A stretch of DNA of 64,000 nt from Spizellomyces punctatus DAOM BR117 (lineage: Eukaryota; Chytridiomycota; Chytridiomycetes; Spizellomycetales; Spizellomycetaceae): NCBI RefSeq assembly GCF_000182565.1, contig NW_015971540.1, forward strand, positions 1,674,476-1,738,475. Direction: 5' to 3'. This document shows, piece after piece, positions 1-11,316 of the stretch. The notes below the pieces were generated by a model. It was not told the DNA's origin, made no database searches, and was given only the letters and a program-made list of their open reading frames with translations. Every line of letters starts with the position of its first letter. Position 1 is the first letter of the stretch. A program made the translations under genes and the position numbers.

Positions 1-1692
1 GGATCAGCCCACTCCCACGCCTCATCAGCATCAATGGCGTCCTGAAATCGCCCCTTTGCAGCTGGACGCAAAAGTTAGGTTCATAGACGCTCCTCGGTGC
101 TCAAAATCGGCGCGAGCATACCTGCCAGCTCCATCGAAAGCCACTCTTGAAACCACTGAGGCTGTTCCGTGAACACGCTCACACACCCCTTCCACCCTGT
201 TCCAGAATCGCCATACAAATGAATCTCTCGCAATGCATTATCGAACGCCAAGGTTTCTTTTATCGTATGAGAGAGCAGTAACGGCTCACGTAGCAGCTTT
301 GGCGCGTCAACACGGAGCTTGTGAGTAACGGCAGCCACCATGCCTTCAATGAAAAGGTTCTGTATTGATACAATCGTTCATTCAAAGGCGAGGGGCTCAT
401 TAAATCACACTCCGAACGGCTACCTTGGCATCGTGACTCTTGAACCCATACTCTTCTAATAATTCTTGCACAGGTCCGCAGAGAAACGCGGAATGATCCC
501 TTATGGACGTCAGGACCCGTGTGAAGGCCCATTCTGGCTAAAAAGATAAAAAAAAAGACATTAAGGCGCTTGAACAGTAGCTGGAGAATCGTAGACTCCT
601 GAGACTTACCTTATCAAGACGATTTGTAGGTCGGCTACCTTCAAAGTGATACTTGAAATGCAGAACAGGTGCTTGAAGCATGACTTCAATGGGCGGTAGA
701 AAGTAGACATCGTTGTCACCAGCAGTATGACTGTCCACCAAACATATAGGGATCAGCACCAAGCACCCAGTAAACGGATGATCAACTCACTTACGGCGAA
801 CGGAGCAGTATAAGCTCCCCAAAAGCTTCCCGAAATGCAGCCAGACCTTCGTTACCGCCTAGAGGAATCTTGACAGCGTTGGGCCAGCCCAATGTATCGA
901 GGGCTTGCTCTAGCTTTCTATTGTCCACATAGATTAACCCATGTACCAAAAGATCAAACAAGTTGGATACCAACCTTGCCAGCTTCATCCTCAAGCGGGA
1001 GTGCAATCCATCAGTCACTTGTCTGATGTAATCAGTGAGGTTTGTGGTCATGTCGATTTTGAAGGTCATGCCGGCGACCTGACTTGAAGAGACTGCTGGC
1101 CCTCCATTATCTTTGTCGCGCAGGTCAGCCCACAAGGACCATAGCTCCTGGTACGCTGCCAGTGACTCTTTCATATTTCTGTCCATTTCCTGCTCAATGC
1201 GAGTGCTAAAATCGGTGAGATCAGTCGATTTTGGACGTGTCCATATGCGACTACATCACGGGGTTTACCTCAAATCCTCGACCTTTATGAGAAGATCTAT
1301 GTACTGTTTCGCCATTTTCAATCTCTGCAGTTTGGTTTGCACCGATATCAGGTAGGAAATGACAGTGTCATTCTTTGGCACCCGATCAAGTGTTTCAACA
1401 AGACGCAGTCGCCTCTCTCGCAATTTTTCCAATTCATCCTGCGTCTGCTTTGCTTGTGATATAATAGTTCTGATTTTGCGCGGGGCTGCTTCGGAATTTT
1501 GCAATGCCTTGAACGTATCGCAATCAGCATTCGCCGAGGGCTTTGCCGGGATAGTCCCTTGGAACTCACCTGTTCCTCAAGTAAAATTCGCTCCTCCTGC
1601 TTGTCCTTTAGATGTTGCGCTACATTTGATAATGATGCCAAAGTGGAATACTGCGTGTTGAGCAGGAGGATGACCTGCTCTTCCGGCAGCAT
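1..1692 (-). CDS. RINT1: RINT1/Tip20-family vesicle tethering protein (3' part outside window)
   Basis: Subunit of the ER-side Dsl1/NRZ tethering complex, which receives Golgi-derived COPI vesicles; cytoplasmic face of the ER. The minus-strand reading starts at ATG 1692 (residues MLPEEQVILLLN), runs through an N-terminal coiled coil (exon 2 from 1507, with KQTQDELEKLRERRLRLVE), then the family's helical core with the LGWP motif near 880-890 and a segment reading EWAFTRVLTSI after a join near 540-610. The intron 1508-1569 has clean gtgagt/ag borders and keeps frame (exon 1 is 41 codons); further introns lie near 1190-1270, 540-610 and 350-400. The carboxyl part continues past base 1: the last readable residues resemble DAIDADEAWEWADP. 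Family assignment rests on the LGWP segment and overall order of blocks, not on a search. It is divergent from NDUFS1 across about 440 bp. Confidence 0.75.
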
Positions 1693-2129
1693 CTGAGGCA
1701 CACGTTTCGCCTGGAGGGCACAGGCTCCTAATTCGCCTTCGATCCAAACATGTCAGGTCAAGACCAGTCCTGACCTGTGTTCACCTTCCAGTACCTCAAT
1801 ATCAGCTCGTACAATTCTGAACCCTAGTCCAATGCCTTTTGCAATGGTTCCCGTCCCGCTCGGTCAAAATGCAGAGATCTTCCTCCGACGATCGCCTTGC
1901 CGTCATCGGTTGGGTGCATTTAGCCGAATCCATTTACTTGGGAATTCATTAAATCCGGATGGAGTCGCAAGTTTTTCGTTTGACGGCTGCATTAGCAACT
2001 GGCCAATGTGCCGACAGATTCTCGCGCCCCAGTTGGGAAAGCAGAGGGACATTCCTGCATCCGTAACATCACCTCCTTTCCGGGCCTTTGACACTACAAC
2101 ACCTCAGGCAAGCCCACCTGACAGTCGTC
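1693..2129. promoter_or_regulatory. Shared upstream region of divergent RINT1 and NDUFS1
   Basis: 437 bp between two divergently transcribed starts. No clear TATA box is visible. Several open frames cross it on both strands but none has a family signature, so I treat it as a bidirectional promoter region. Confidence 0.4.
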
Positions 2130-4565
2130 ATGCTTCGTTTTGCGTCGAGGTCCGCGTCGGCAGTGCGAGGAAAGGCGGGCAGTGCATTCTCCGCACGAGG
2201 TTCGTGTCCATTTGCCGACCTGAAGGGATGATGGGATGGCGATGACACCATCTACGACACCAATGGGCTTATTCTCGTTTATTGCTGCTTCTTTTTTATT
2301 AGGTTCTCGTCAGTTCAGCCGGACACCGACTGCTCTTGCTGAGGTTGAGCTTTTCATTGATGGCAAGGCGGTGAAAATCGAGCAGGGGGCGGCCCTCATT
2401 CAAGCATGTGAAAAGGCTGGTGTGGATATTCCACGCTTCTGCTATCATGAGCGTCTTTCGGTAGCGGGTAACTGTCGAATGTGTCTCGTTGAGCTCGAAA
2501 AGTCTCCCAAGCCCGTTGCCTCCTGCGCTATGCCGGTTATGCCTGGCATGAAGGTGAAGACGGACACTCCTCTTGTGAAGAAGGCTCGCGAAGGTGTTAT
2601 GGAGTTTCTCCTCGCGAATCATCCGCTGGACTGTCCTATTTGCGATCAGGGTGGTGAATGTGATCTGCAGGATCAATCTGTACGATACGGATCTGACCGC
2701 AGTCGCTTTGGGGAATTTGCGGTGGGTAAGCGCGCTGTAGAGGACAAGAACCTCGGCCCTCTCGTCAAAACATGCATGACTCGATGCATTCACTGCACCC
2801 GTTGTGTTCGATTTGCCAACGAAGTGGCCGGCGCCGTTGAGATGGGTACATCAGGACGAGGAAATGATATGCAAATCGGCACATATATTGAAAAGACGAT
2901 CAATTCTGAGATGTCAGGCAACATTATTGACCTTTGCCCCGTTGGTGCGCTGACCTCGAAGCCTTATGAATTCACTTCCCGCCCGTGGGAATTGCGCAAG
3001 ACAGAGTCGATTGATGTCCTCGATGCTGTCGGTAGCAACATTCGCGTGGATTCTAGAGGCTTGGAAGTCATGAGAGTTCTGCCTCGTTTGAACGACGATG
3101 TGAACGAGGAATGGATTTCAGACAAAACAAGGTTTGCCTACGATGGTCTCAAGCGCCAGCGTCTCACTACTCCTATGATCCGCAAAGGCGATGACTTTGT
3201 TCCAGCAACATGGCCTGAAGCTCTTACCAAAATTGCAGACGCTATGGGAGCCGTGAAGGGAGACGAGATGGTGGCGATTGCGGGTCAACTTGCCGATGCG
3301 GAAAGTCTGGTTGCCTTGAAGGACTTGTTCAACCGCAAGGGGTCAGAGAACCTGCGTTTGGATGGACGCAACTCGGACAAACTCGCATACGGTGTTGCGG
3401 ATATCCGTAGCAACTACGTTATGAACAGCACTATTAACGGGGTGGAGGAAGCTGATGCTCTTCTATTGATTGGCACAAACCCACGCCATGAGGCGCCCAT
3501 CGTCAATACGCGTATTCGAAAAGCGTACCTCAACAACAACCTGGAAGTGGGTGTTGTTGGCGCTGCACCCGACCTCAACTATGAGTATGCACATGTGGGC
3601 TCTGACCCCGCCAGTTTGGAGAGTTTGATCAACGGAAAGCATTCCTTCTTTGAAAAGCTCAAGAGCGCTAAGCGTCCCTTGGTAATTGTTGGTAGTGGTG
3701 TGTTGGAGCGTGCTGACAGTGCGGCCATCCTGGGATCTGTGGCGACTTTGGTTGGCAAGCTCCAAAAGACTGCTGAGCCAGGGCACCAGATTTACAATGT
3801 TTTGCACAGGGTATGTCTTGTTTATTGGATTGCTGTTGATGTGGCGTGTGTGGTTAATAGCATCACTCGCTCACTATAGGCCGCCAGCTGGACCGCCGCT
3901 CTTGATATTGGTTTTACTCCCGCGGCTCAGACGGCGTCTGTCAAGCCTCGTTTCTTCTACCTCCTGAATGCTGATGATGTCCTCCCTACCGATATTTCCA
4001 AAGACGCATTTGTTGTGTACCAGGGCCACCACGGTGATAATGGGGCGTACTATGCCGACGTTATTCTCCCTGGTGCTGCCTACACTGAAAAGGCAGTGAC
4101 ATTTGTCAACACGGAAGGACGTACCCAAACGACTCGTGCCGCCGTTGCCCCCATTGCAGGCGCCCGAGAGGATTGGAAGATTCTGCGTGCTCTTTCTGAA
4201 TTGGCTGGAACAACCCTGCCTTACGATGATGTGCACGAGCTCAGACACCGCATGCAGCAAATCTCTCCCAGTTTGGTCAACTACGACCATGTGGAAAAGG
4301 GCACCTTTGTAGAATTGGGATTGTCACAGCTTGCCAAGAACAAGAAAGCTGCGAGTGGGGAGGCATTCGAATTGCCAATCAAGGACTTTTACATGACAGA
4401 CCCCATTTCTCGAGCGTCTGTCACCATGGCCAAGTGCTCTCAGGTATGTTATTGGCCAGCAAATATACTGTTTGGATGTAATATTTAAATGATTCTTTAC
4501 AGGTGTTTACCTATGGGAAGGAGGAGGCAAGTGCCTACAACAAGGCAAAACAAGAAGCTGCATGA
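2130..4565 (+). CDS. NDUFS1: NADH:ubiquinone oxidoreductase 75 kDa subunit
   Basis: Largest peripheral-arm subunit of mitochondrial complex I; carries Fe-S clusters that pass electrons from the flavin site toward quinone. Exons: 2130-2199, 2303-3810, 3880-4443, 4503-4565 (734 residues, normal family length). The first exon starts [14 protein letters not shown], a basic, Ser/Ala/Arg-rich mitochondrial presequence; its intron (2200-2302) ends in a strong pyrimidine tract and ttag, and phase 1 matches. An alternative ATG at 2236 lies inside this intron and would give a hydrophobic, unsuitable N-terminus. The [2Fe-2S] ligands are at [16 protein letters not shown], the His-ligated cluster at [14 protein letters not shown], the second 4Fe-4S at [11 protein letters not shown] with a distal C in LCPVGAL. 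The molybdopterin-oxidoreductase-like domain follows to the end. Confidence 0.96.
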
Positions 4566-5248
4566 AAAAGAAAAGTTGTTTAATTAGAGATCATGGGCAG
4601 CTGGACATGGAGTCATGCCAATTGCTCAAAGTGTGTGGCGGGGGGGGGAGGGAATTGTAGTTTCTCATTTGATATACCTTGTTCTTTTGCTCCAAAAAAT
4701 GTTTTCCTCCTACGTCTTTCGTCCTCGTATCGCAATGGCGACTACATGATTACGCAATTCCTGAGTAAGCATGTGTCAGATGTGCGATCCTTGCCCCTGG
4801 TAGTGCCCTGAAGAACAAACCCTTTATTAGGGACACCACCACACAGCGGTTTGGATTTAATATATTTGTAATGTCTTCCATTGTGTGTTCGTTGTGGTTG
4901 CATTCATTCAACGCACTATTTCATAGCAATAGCTACGGCGGTATGGCCATGCCATCAAACCTGGTTTAACGTATGCGCTGCTGCTGTGTTTCTGCATGCG
5001 TTATCTGTCCCATCATATATTCGATACTAGTTGTACCAGTCCAACGGCATTGGCCCACACCAAAGAACTTGGGGAATCAGGCGGATGCCTGAACCGTAGA
5101 AAGGCCAAAAAAGAACGGGACCGCAGGGACTATAGTTCTTCAAGTAGGAGTATAAAGGAGAAGCCATGGATTCACTCGCACTTTATTACAGCACGGAAAC
5201 GACCTAAAACCTGCTAAATTGCACCCATAAATTCATTACATGTACACG
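4566..5248 (+). promoter_or_regulatory. Intergenic region with TATA box at 5151
   Basis: No gene signature in about 680 bp. Near the right end TATAAAG stands at 5151-5157, about 100 bp before the start of the small secreted protein, a plausible core promoter. The rest holds short unsupported frames. Confidence 0.45.
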
Positions 5249-5544
5249 ATGAAGTTCTTTTTCCTTGTCCTCGCTCTCGTCTTCTTGGTTATTACTCAAT
5301 GTATGAAAGTTACCATTGATTACTTTGCGAGTAACTCTCATACTAACTTTATGCTGCAGTGACAACTGTAAGTGCCGACTGCGTCATCAGTTCTTGTCAA
5401 GCTAATCCCCAGTGCGACGCAGGCAAGAAGGAGGTCGCATGCCGAAATTCAATAGGGAGATCAGTATTTGGATGCACTGCGGTTTCATCGAGAGTGATGT
5501 GCTGCAACCAAGGCGAGTGCAGTAAGATCAAAATCGAAGCGTAA
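5249..5544 (+). CDS. Small secreted cysteine-rich protein (78 residues)
   Basis: Two exons, 5249-5300 and 5360-5544, with a textbook intron: donor gtatga, branch site tactaac at 5341, acceptor ctgcag. The product opens with a signal peptide (MKFFFLVLALVFLVITQ) followed by a mature part of about 55 residues holding eight cysteines: spacing begins C-x4-C-x4-C and ends with a CC pair and a last C four residues on. Eight cysteines in a short secreted chain suggest four disulfides, as in small fungal effectors and defensin-like peptides, but I recognise no family. An in-frame ATG nine bases upstream (5240) would add three residues. TATA box at 5151. Function unknown. Confidence 0.7.
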
Positions 5545-5817
5545 AATGGGAGGACCGCATCATTGTTGATTGCAGAAACAAAGAATTATCAAATGTAAAT
5601 TGTATTAGAAAATAGCGAGTACGATAGCAGACTTTAAAATGTACAAAATGCATGCATGTAGAAAGTTGAAATAAATGATGACTGTGCCCCATTGTGCCAC
5701 TATAATTGGACCAATCAGAATCAATGGTTCCACTCGCGTGACCCTCGCCATCGATTTCCACACAAAGGGCTTGTTTTGGAGGAGTTTTGTTTGTGGCTTC
5801 CTCCTTTGGTGGCAGGA

Positions 5818-5828
5818 AGATAAAAAGG
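5818..5828 (+). promoter_or_regulatory. TATA-like element
   Basis: AGATAAAAAGG about 55 bp before the ATG at 5882; a likely core promoter of the Ser/His-rich protein and the reason to prefer that start over upstream in-frame codons. Confidence 0.4.
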
Positions 5829-5881
5829 GGCTGCTGGAAATCCATCTTCCAAAAGCATTTTCGGCATTGAATCATCACAGC

Positions 5882-6193
5882 ATGCACCACAACACTCACA
5901 CGTCCCACGCACACATTGAACACACTGACGCTCACACGGTCTCGACACCTGCACTTCCCATTCCCATTCCTGCACGGCGACACTCGGTCGCTTCGGTAGC
6001 TTCGTCAGCGTCTTCCCTCGACGACCGATCCGGTAGTACATTCCCTTCTCGGCGCGGGTCTCTGTTGGAACACTTTCGTCGCTCCTTCTCCTTGTCTAGC
6101 AACACTGGTCAGCTTGGAACTGGATCTGGCAACACTGGGGCGCCAGCAAACAAGTATCCTGCCGAGTTTGGAGTCTGGGCTGCCATGCATTGA
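5882..6193 (+). CDS. Small Ser/His-rich protein with repeated RRxS sites
   Basis: Single exon, 103 residues if translation starts at the first ATG after the TATA-like element; the frame stays open upstream to 5675 but that part lies before the promoter. The N-terminus is His-rich (MHHNTHTSHAHIEH). The middle has three basophilic-kinase consensus sites, RRHS, SRRGS and FRRSFS, inside Ser-rich stretches; the C-terminus (KYPAEFGVWAAMH) is more ordered. Such spacing recalls small fungal PKA-target or stress proteins, but this is inference and no family is recognised. The 3' flank has a long (TTG)n run. Confidence 0.5.
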   Translation: MHHNTHTSHAHIEHTDAHTVSTPALPIPIPARRHSVASVASSASSLDDRSGSTFPSRRGSLLEHFRRSFSLSSNTGQLGTGSGNTGAPANKYPAEFGVWAAMH

Positions 6194-6293
6194 TGCCATT
6201 GTCATGAGGCTTGTGTGGTGAACGCCGGTCGTTCTGTCGTTTTGTATTGTGGATTCCCTGCCATTTTTCTCAACTTGTATATAGTGTTTTGTA

Positions 6294-6330
<37 letters not shown>

Positions 6331-6331
6331 G
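6294..6331 (+). repeat. (TTG)n trinucleotide microsatellite
   Basis: About twelve uninterrupted TTG units about 100 bp beyond the stop of the Ser/His-rich gene, probably in its 3' UTR. Confidence 0.9.
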
Positions 6332-6484
6332 GACTGGTTATTAGTGTGATCAAGCAATTGGTTTGGCATTTGGGCACTATTATTTGTTCAAAAATTAGGA
6401 AACCCTACAAAAAAATGTATGAAAAAAACATTTATTCCAAAGATTCACTTGTGCATTTCTAATAGCGATCCCAATGTCAATCGT

Positions 6485-7816
6485 TTACGGACAAAGACGA
6501 TCCATTCCGCTTGTGCTCGGGTATGGAGAATTCGTACCTTTGCTCATCCTGCAATTCATACTACACTGACTGTTCTCACAACTGTGCTTATATGCGGGAT
6601 TGTTTCCATCTTGCATGGTATGCATCTTCACGAATCTTTAAAGAAGATGTGCCCAGATTGATGATCTTGGGCATGTGGGAGTGCACATGTGCAGCTGTTG
6701 TTAGCCATTTCGGTTTAGATTGCCGAATGCCTCTCGTGGCATAATCCCGCTTGGGACAAGGGTGATGGTTTGGGTGCGCCGACCATGTATTAATTTGCAA
6801 GTACGTGGATGAACGTTTGGTGTCATCACGCTGATTTCCGGACAGACAAGTGTAGGGTTCCTTGCACGCACAGCTGTTCCCGGATTTGACACCCCGACGT
6901 CCATTCGGAAGCACAGCTCCACCGTCGGTAATATCATTGCTGATCTTGACTCGATATTTACCGTTTACATCCTCCTCCCAGATATCGTCCTTTTTTTTAT
7001 CTAAGCTACCAATCGATTCCTAAAGGACTGGTAGCAATGTTACCTCTGCATAGGAAAGCCTTTGGCGCAATGGCAGGTCTGGTCTCTGTTAGCTGGATCA
7101 ATGTCATCCTTTTCATGAGCACAAGGGCCCCAACAGCCGCTACACATCACCTACTCGGCATGCTGCTCACTCGAAGCGTGCATTCCCTTTCGGCACCGTC
7201 CACCCTTGTATGCCTGGTGTCCATCAAGGTTCTCTTGAAGGGGACCGGTTCCGAAAGGGCGCGGACGAAAATGCCTAGAATTCTGAGTAGAGTTTCAGTT
7301 GGAGGCAAGCCCTCGAGCACATCACACTTGCATGCGAAAGGGCGGTCATCGCGCTCGCCCTCCAGTACCAACGAGACCGTTGACCACAAAAGATGCCAAT
7401 TGTTAACTACAACATCCCGATGGACTCGATGAAGTTGCAAGAGCCCTTCAACACCATGCTGCGTATGCAATCCAAGTTCTGAAAAGTGACTCGGAGCGGT
7501 TCAATGAGGAATTGAAGTATTGCTCTTGCAAAATCCGCAGATTATCGTTCAGCGCCTCGTGATAGAATGTGCTCGCTGGCAAAGCGGAGCGCCGACCACG
7601 GGAGAACTAGCAGGAAGCCCGGGCACATCCCCAAAATAAAACAGCCATTCTTGCTTGTCTTTGCATTAAGCACTCTATACGTCACTCTTCAATCTCGACG
7701 CTCCTATGCAGTCGAGCAAGTTAGTTTGCCGTGACATTGGGGCAAATGTCGTCAAGATGCCCGTGGTCAATGAGACAAGGACGAAAAGGTGATCTGAGGG
7801 CGAGGAAGTCATCCAT
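6485..7816 (-). CDS. Probable multi-exon cysteine-rich extracellular protein
   Basis: Not recognised. The minus strand gives a series of coding-like blocks joined by small introns: a possible start MDDFLALRSPFRPC near 7816; a block with STFYHEALNDNLRILQEQYF near 7550; one with PFACKCDVLEG near 7320; CSGCWGPCAHEKDD...CHCAKGFPMQR near 7040-7130; DDIWEEDVNGKYRVKISND...SCACKEPYTC near 6830-6995; NNSCTCALPHAQD near 6690; and a last block with CENSQCSMNC and a stop at 6485. Cys pairs of the form SCxC recur, suggesting EGF-like or similar disulfide modules in a secreted or surface protein. Exact joins are uncertain and the opposite strand also offers short frames, so limits are approximate. Confidence 0.4.
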
Positions 7817-7909
7817 TGGAGTGCATTCCATCCAGCATGGTGTAATCGTCTCGCCCAAGTCGCTGTTGGCGAAATTCAAATCACTGTGAGCGCTTGTACA
7901 TTTCTGCAA

Positions 7910-9488
7910 ATGCCACTCTTTTCAGCGTCACAAAGAGCCTCGTCTGCCCGGACGTCAAACGCCCATTCTGGGTCCCTGAGCAATCTTGTACATCGCGTGT
8001 TGGTCAACACGGCAAAAGAGCAGGATCGCCAAGAACAGCAGCCGCCATCCCCGCCGTTAAACTTGGTCACAACCACTCCGTGGAATGCCACTAGGCTTAT
8101 TGTCCGACTTGGGCCGGTGGTTGAAACATATGAAAATTTGGAGGCGGTGGTGCGGTGGAAGGACCCAGTCAAGACCGTTATCTGGATGATCGCTTGGTGT
8201 GCGCTGTGTAAGGGGCCTTTCCGCTTTACTCTCAATGTTGGGACAGAATTATAAACGTCATGGTCGTTCTACCACTAGGCTACTATCCTACACTCCTCTG
8301 CATTTCCCCCAACCTCTTCATCATCGTCATAATCTTGCGCAACTTTTACCGAAGGCAACGTGAGGACCAAGATAACCCACCACCTACGCCACCACCCGTC
8401 ACAAGCTGGTCGACAAGTATCGCTGTCGGTTCAGAACCTTACTTGAAAAATATGCAGGTAGGTTAAGTGCTGCTTGTGTTTTTGCTTGCGCACCATGAAT
8501 CGACCGCTCAATTTGAAAAGCTTTCGATCCAATGCAGTTTCTGCAAAATGTCATGACGGTGGTATGTCAATCCGAGCACTTGTGTGTTTAAGATTTTCAA
8601 GCGGAGTATTGGACTGACTTTTAGTAATATGTTAGTATTGTGACGCATATGACAAGATCGTTGGTTTCCTCAAGGATTTGACGTGGACAGATACTGAGAC
8701 GACATCTAGCCTTCTACAGTACGCCCTTGCATCCATACCTCTGACATGGCTAGTCTACTTTACGGTTCCTTTCAACTACCTCCTGATCTTTGGCGGTCTA
8801 TTGATGTTTCTGCACACCACGACGCAGTTCCGTGCTGTGCACATCGCGTGGTTGCCCGTGATGGTCCTTGCAGTGATCAAGCGCTATTTGACTACGCTGC
8901 TTGAGGCACTCAGGGGCCTAGAACCATTTCCTCCCCTGAATAAAGACAATGGAATGGTACGCGAGACAGACAAAGTACCTTCTGTAACAGAGGTCCCAGT
9001 AACGGTAGCAGTGTTTGAAAATCAGAGATGGTGGGCTGGTATGCGATCGCTTACAGGAATGCTTCATCTTTTATGATACCAGTCACTTATGATCTCTGTG
9101 CGCAGGTCCCGGTTGGATTCCGCACTTACTACCTACGGAGCGACCACCATGGAGTGATAGTACCGGTAAAATTGTCTGTCCGACTCTTGCCGACCACAAG
9201 TTACCTGGTCCAGGTTGGGCATGGGCAGATCTAGACTGGAAAGTGGATGCTGATTGGATGCCAACGGACACGGAAGGCTGGGTATACAGGTACATTCTCC
9301 CATTTTCATTCTCAATGGGTTCAGTTGCTCATGTCATTGGCTGTTTCCTCATTTTCAGTGATCACAACTGGCTTCATCCATCAGGGCAACCGGGACTGGT
9401 ATCACTAACGCGACGTCGTCGGTGGGTCAGGTCCATGCATCCGCCGATTGGTGGCATGGCAACAGGACAGGGAGCAGGATCAAAATAA
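7910..9488 (+). CDS. Pex30/Pex23-type peroxin with DysF domain
   Basis: Integral membrane protein of the ER/peroxisome contact, controlling peroxisome number and pre-peroxisomal vesicle budding in fungi. Exons: 7910-8207, 8279-8457, 8538-8561, 8636-9038, 9106-9289, 9359-9488; all phases agree. The N-terminal half holds membrane segments (FIIVIILRNFY; LASIPLTWLVYFTVPFNYLL) typical of the Pex24p domain. The dysferlin N-motif follows as VFENQRWWAGPGWIPHL then ERPPWSD, and the dysferlin C-motif as GWAWADLDWKVDADW then GWVYS-DHNW and RRRRWVR. It ends shortly after DysFC, without a long tail. Start chosen at the first in-frame ATG giving a normal length; upstream frame is open to about 7790, so a further 5' exon is possible. 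Which of Pex23/24/28-32 it matches cannot be told by eye. Confidence 0.88.
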
Positions 9489-9579
9489 TGCATCTATTCA
9501 CCGAAGCGCAAAATATATGTTATTTGCATGTTAAAAAAGTTTCAATGACTAACTGGCCCCGAGCGCCAGCGCTTTTCCA

Positions 9580-11316
9580 CTATTCTCTGGTGACAATCCT
9601 TTTCTTCCCGTGACGGTCAATCATGACAACATCCTCAATCCGAACACCGCCCACGTCTACAAATTCCTCCACCCTATCCCAGTTCACAAACCGCCCAATT
9701 CCTTCCGTGTCTTGCTTAATCTGCTTCCAAAGCTCTGGAATAAAGTAAACACCTGGCTCGATAGTCATCACATGTCCAGGAAAGATTTTGTAATTTGCTG
9801 GGGGATCCGAAAGGGTAACGAACCACGGCAACGATGCCGGATATCCACCTGATACAAGGGATGAGGCTGTCATCAAACGGTGCACTTGCGGCGTAGGATC
9901 GTGCACGTCAAGACCTAAATTTCCATCCGGTTAAAAAGCGCCGACCAAAGTAAAGGAACTCAGACATTCGCTTACCAACTGGGTGCCCAAGGCCATGCGG
10001 CATAAAGATATAATCTGCCCGTTCGTTCACCAATTCCTCAATGTCTACTCCCTCTTTGAAAAACCGGTGTTGGACTAACTCTTTGAGCAGAGTTCTAGTC
10101 GCAACTTTGTTTATCTCTGCCAGCTCCACTCCGAGCTCATATGTCTCAATCGCCTTTCGCTGCGTCTTTTCCACAATCGCGTGTACCAATGTCATTTTCT
10201 TTGACCACTTGCCACGCCGTGGGTAGGTGCGCGTCATGTCACTGGCGTATCCTTGGTATTCACCAGCTGCATCAATGAGGACAAAATTTGGTGAGTCAAT
10301 GCTGGCGTAGCCAGTCGTTTCGTTTTCCCCGGTGCGGTAGTGAAGAATGGAGGCGTGGCGTCCGGCACCCACAATTGGCGAGTAGGCCTGTAATCTTGAT
10401 CCACAGAGGGACGACAGGTGCGCAAAGAGGGAGGCGAGGGTGATCTCTGGAATAGAGATAGCGGAGGTGATTATCATAAACCGGACAATGATTTTGGCAG
10501 CTACCAACCATTGAGGTGCTTGCTATTGCGAATACTCTTTTCCATCTCCCCGTGCACCCATCGTGCCACACGACTTGCGTAGGCAATGGCCTCCAGTTCA
10601 TCCTGGCTTTTGACAAATCGGGCCTCTTGCAACGCTCCTTTGAGTTCTTCACTTTCAACTATTGAGGTGCCTTCCGGAACACGGCCCAAGGCACGAGCGA
10701 CACCGTGCTTTGACGTTGTTATCACTGTCCGATTCCTGACGTACGACGCAAACTCGGACATCTTCTTGGCTCTCAAGACGCCAAATTCGTTTCGCAGTAT
10801 GGTGTCGTCTGGGAATCCTCCTGAAAAGACGAGTTCCCGCTGCGTTTGGTTAGGGAAAAAAACTGTCACCTCCAGGTCGCTCTTGTCCGCATTGGCTTCG
10901 AGCACCAACAAGGCGTCTGACACTGAAAACTCGCCCATTATGTACATGACGTTTCCAGAGGGACGCCAAGCGACCATCTCCATATCGCTATTGTCCCGCC
11001 CAGGTCGCGATCCTGTGGGAATGGCGATCAGCGTCGCATTGGAGTCGCCATATGATGGAACAGCTACACCGAGGACATGGTGCAGTCGAGCGCGATTTTC
11101 AATAAACCGGGTAGTTGGCGGTGGGGGATTCAAAGGACATTTCGTTGGGAAAGCAGAGTTTGTTTCAAATTGAAACTGGTGAACACATGAGATGACAAAC
11201 ACCGCAGCGACCGCCAAAGCGATCCTCCAATATAATTTGTGGTGACGGGCCTTTGGCTCCTTGTACAGTACGGTCGGGGTTTGCTCACAAGAAGGTTTTG
11301 AGTCCATGAGATGCAA
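9580..11316 (-). CDS. Membrane-anchored Xaa-Pro peptidase (M24B family)
   Basis: Cleaves bonds involving proline (aminopeptidase P or prolidase type) with a dinuclear metal centre. Exons 11316-10509, 10446-9976 and 9914-9580, 537 residues. Residues about 25-45 (LYWRIALAVAAVFVISCVH) form a single membrane anchor, so the enzyme should face a lumen or the outside; most relatives are soluble. An N-terminal creatinase-like domain precedes the pita-bread fold. Metal ligands are visible: LIDAAGEY and SDMTRTYP (two Asp), HGLGHPVG-LDVHD (His), TIEPGVYF (Glu) and VRIEDV (Glu). Introns 10447-10508 and 9915-9975 keep frame. Both families share the motif set, so I do not choose between aminopeptidase P and prolidase. 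Confidence 0.88.

Noticed and set aside
4593-4811. 72-codon plus-strand frame after NDUFS1
   Set aside because: Contains a long G run and low-complexity sequence, no family signal, lies in the NDUFS1 3' flank.
7037-7432. Plus-strand frame of 131 codons
   Set aside because: Composition is uneven and the minus strand gives a coherent chain of Cys-rich blocks over the same bases; treated as a shadow.
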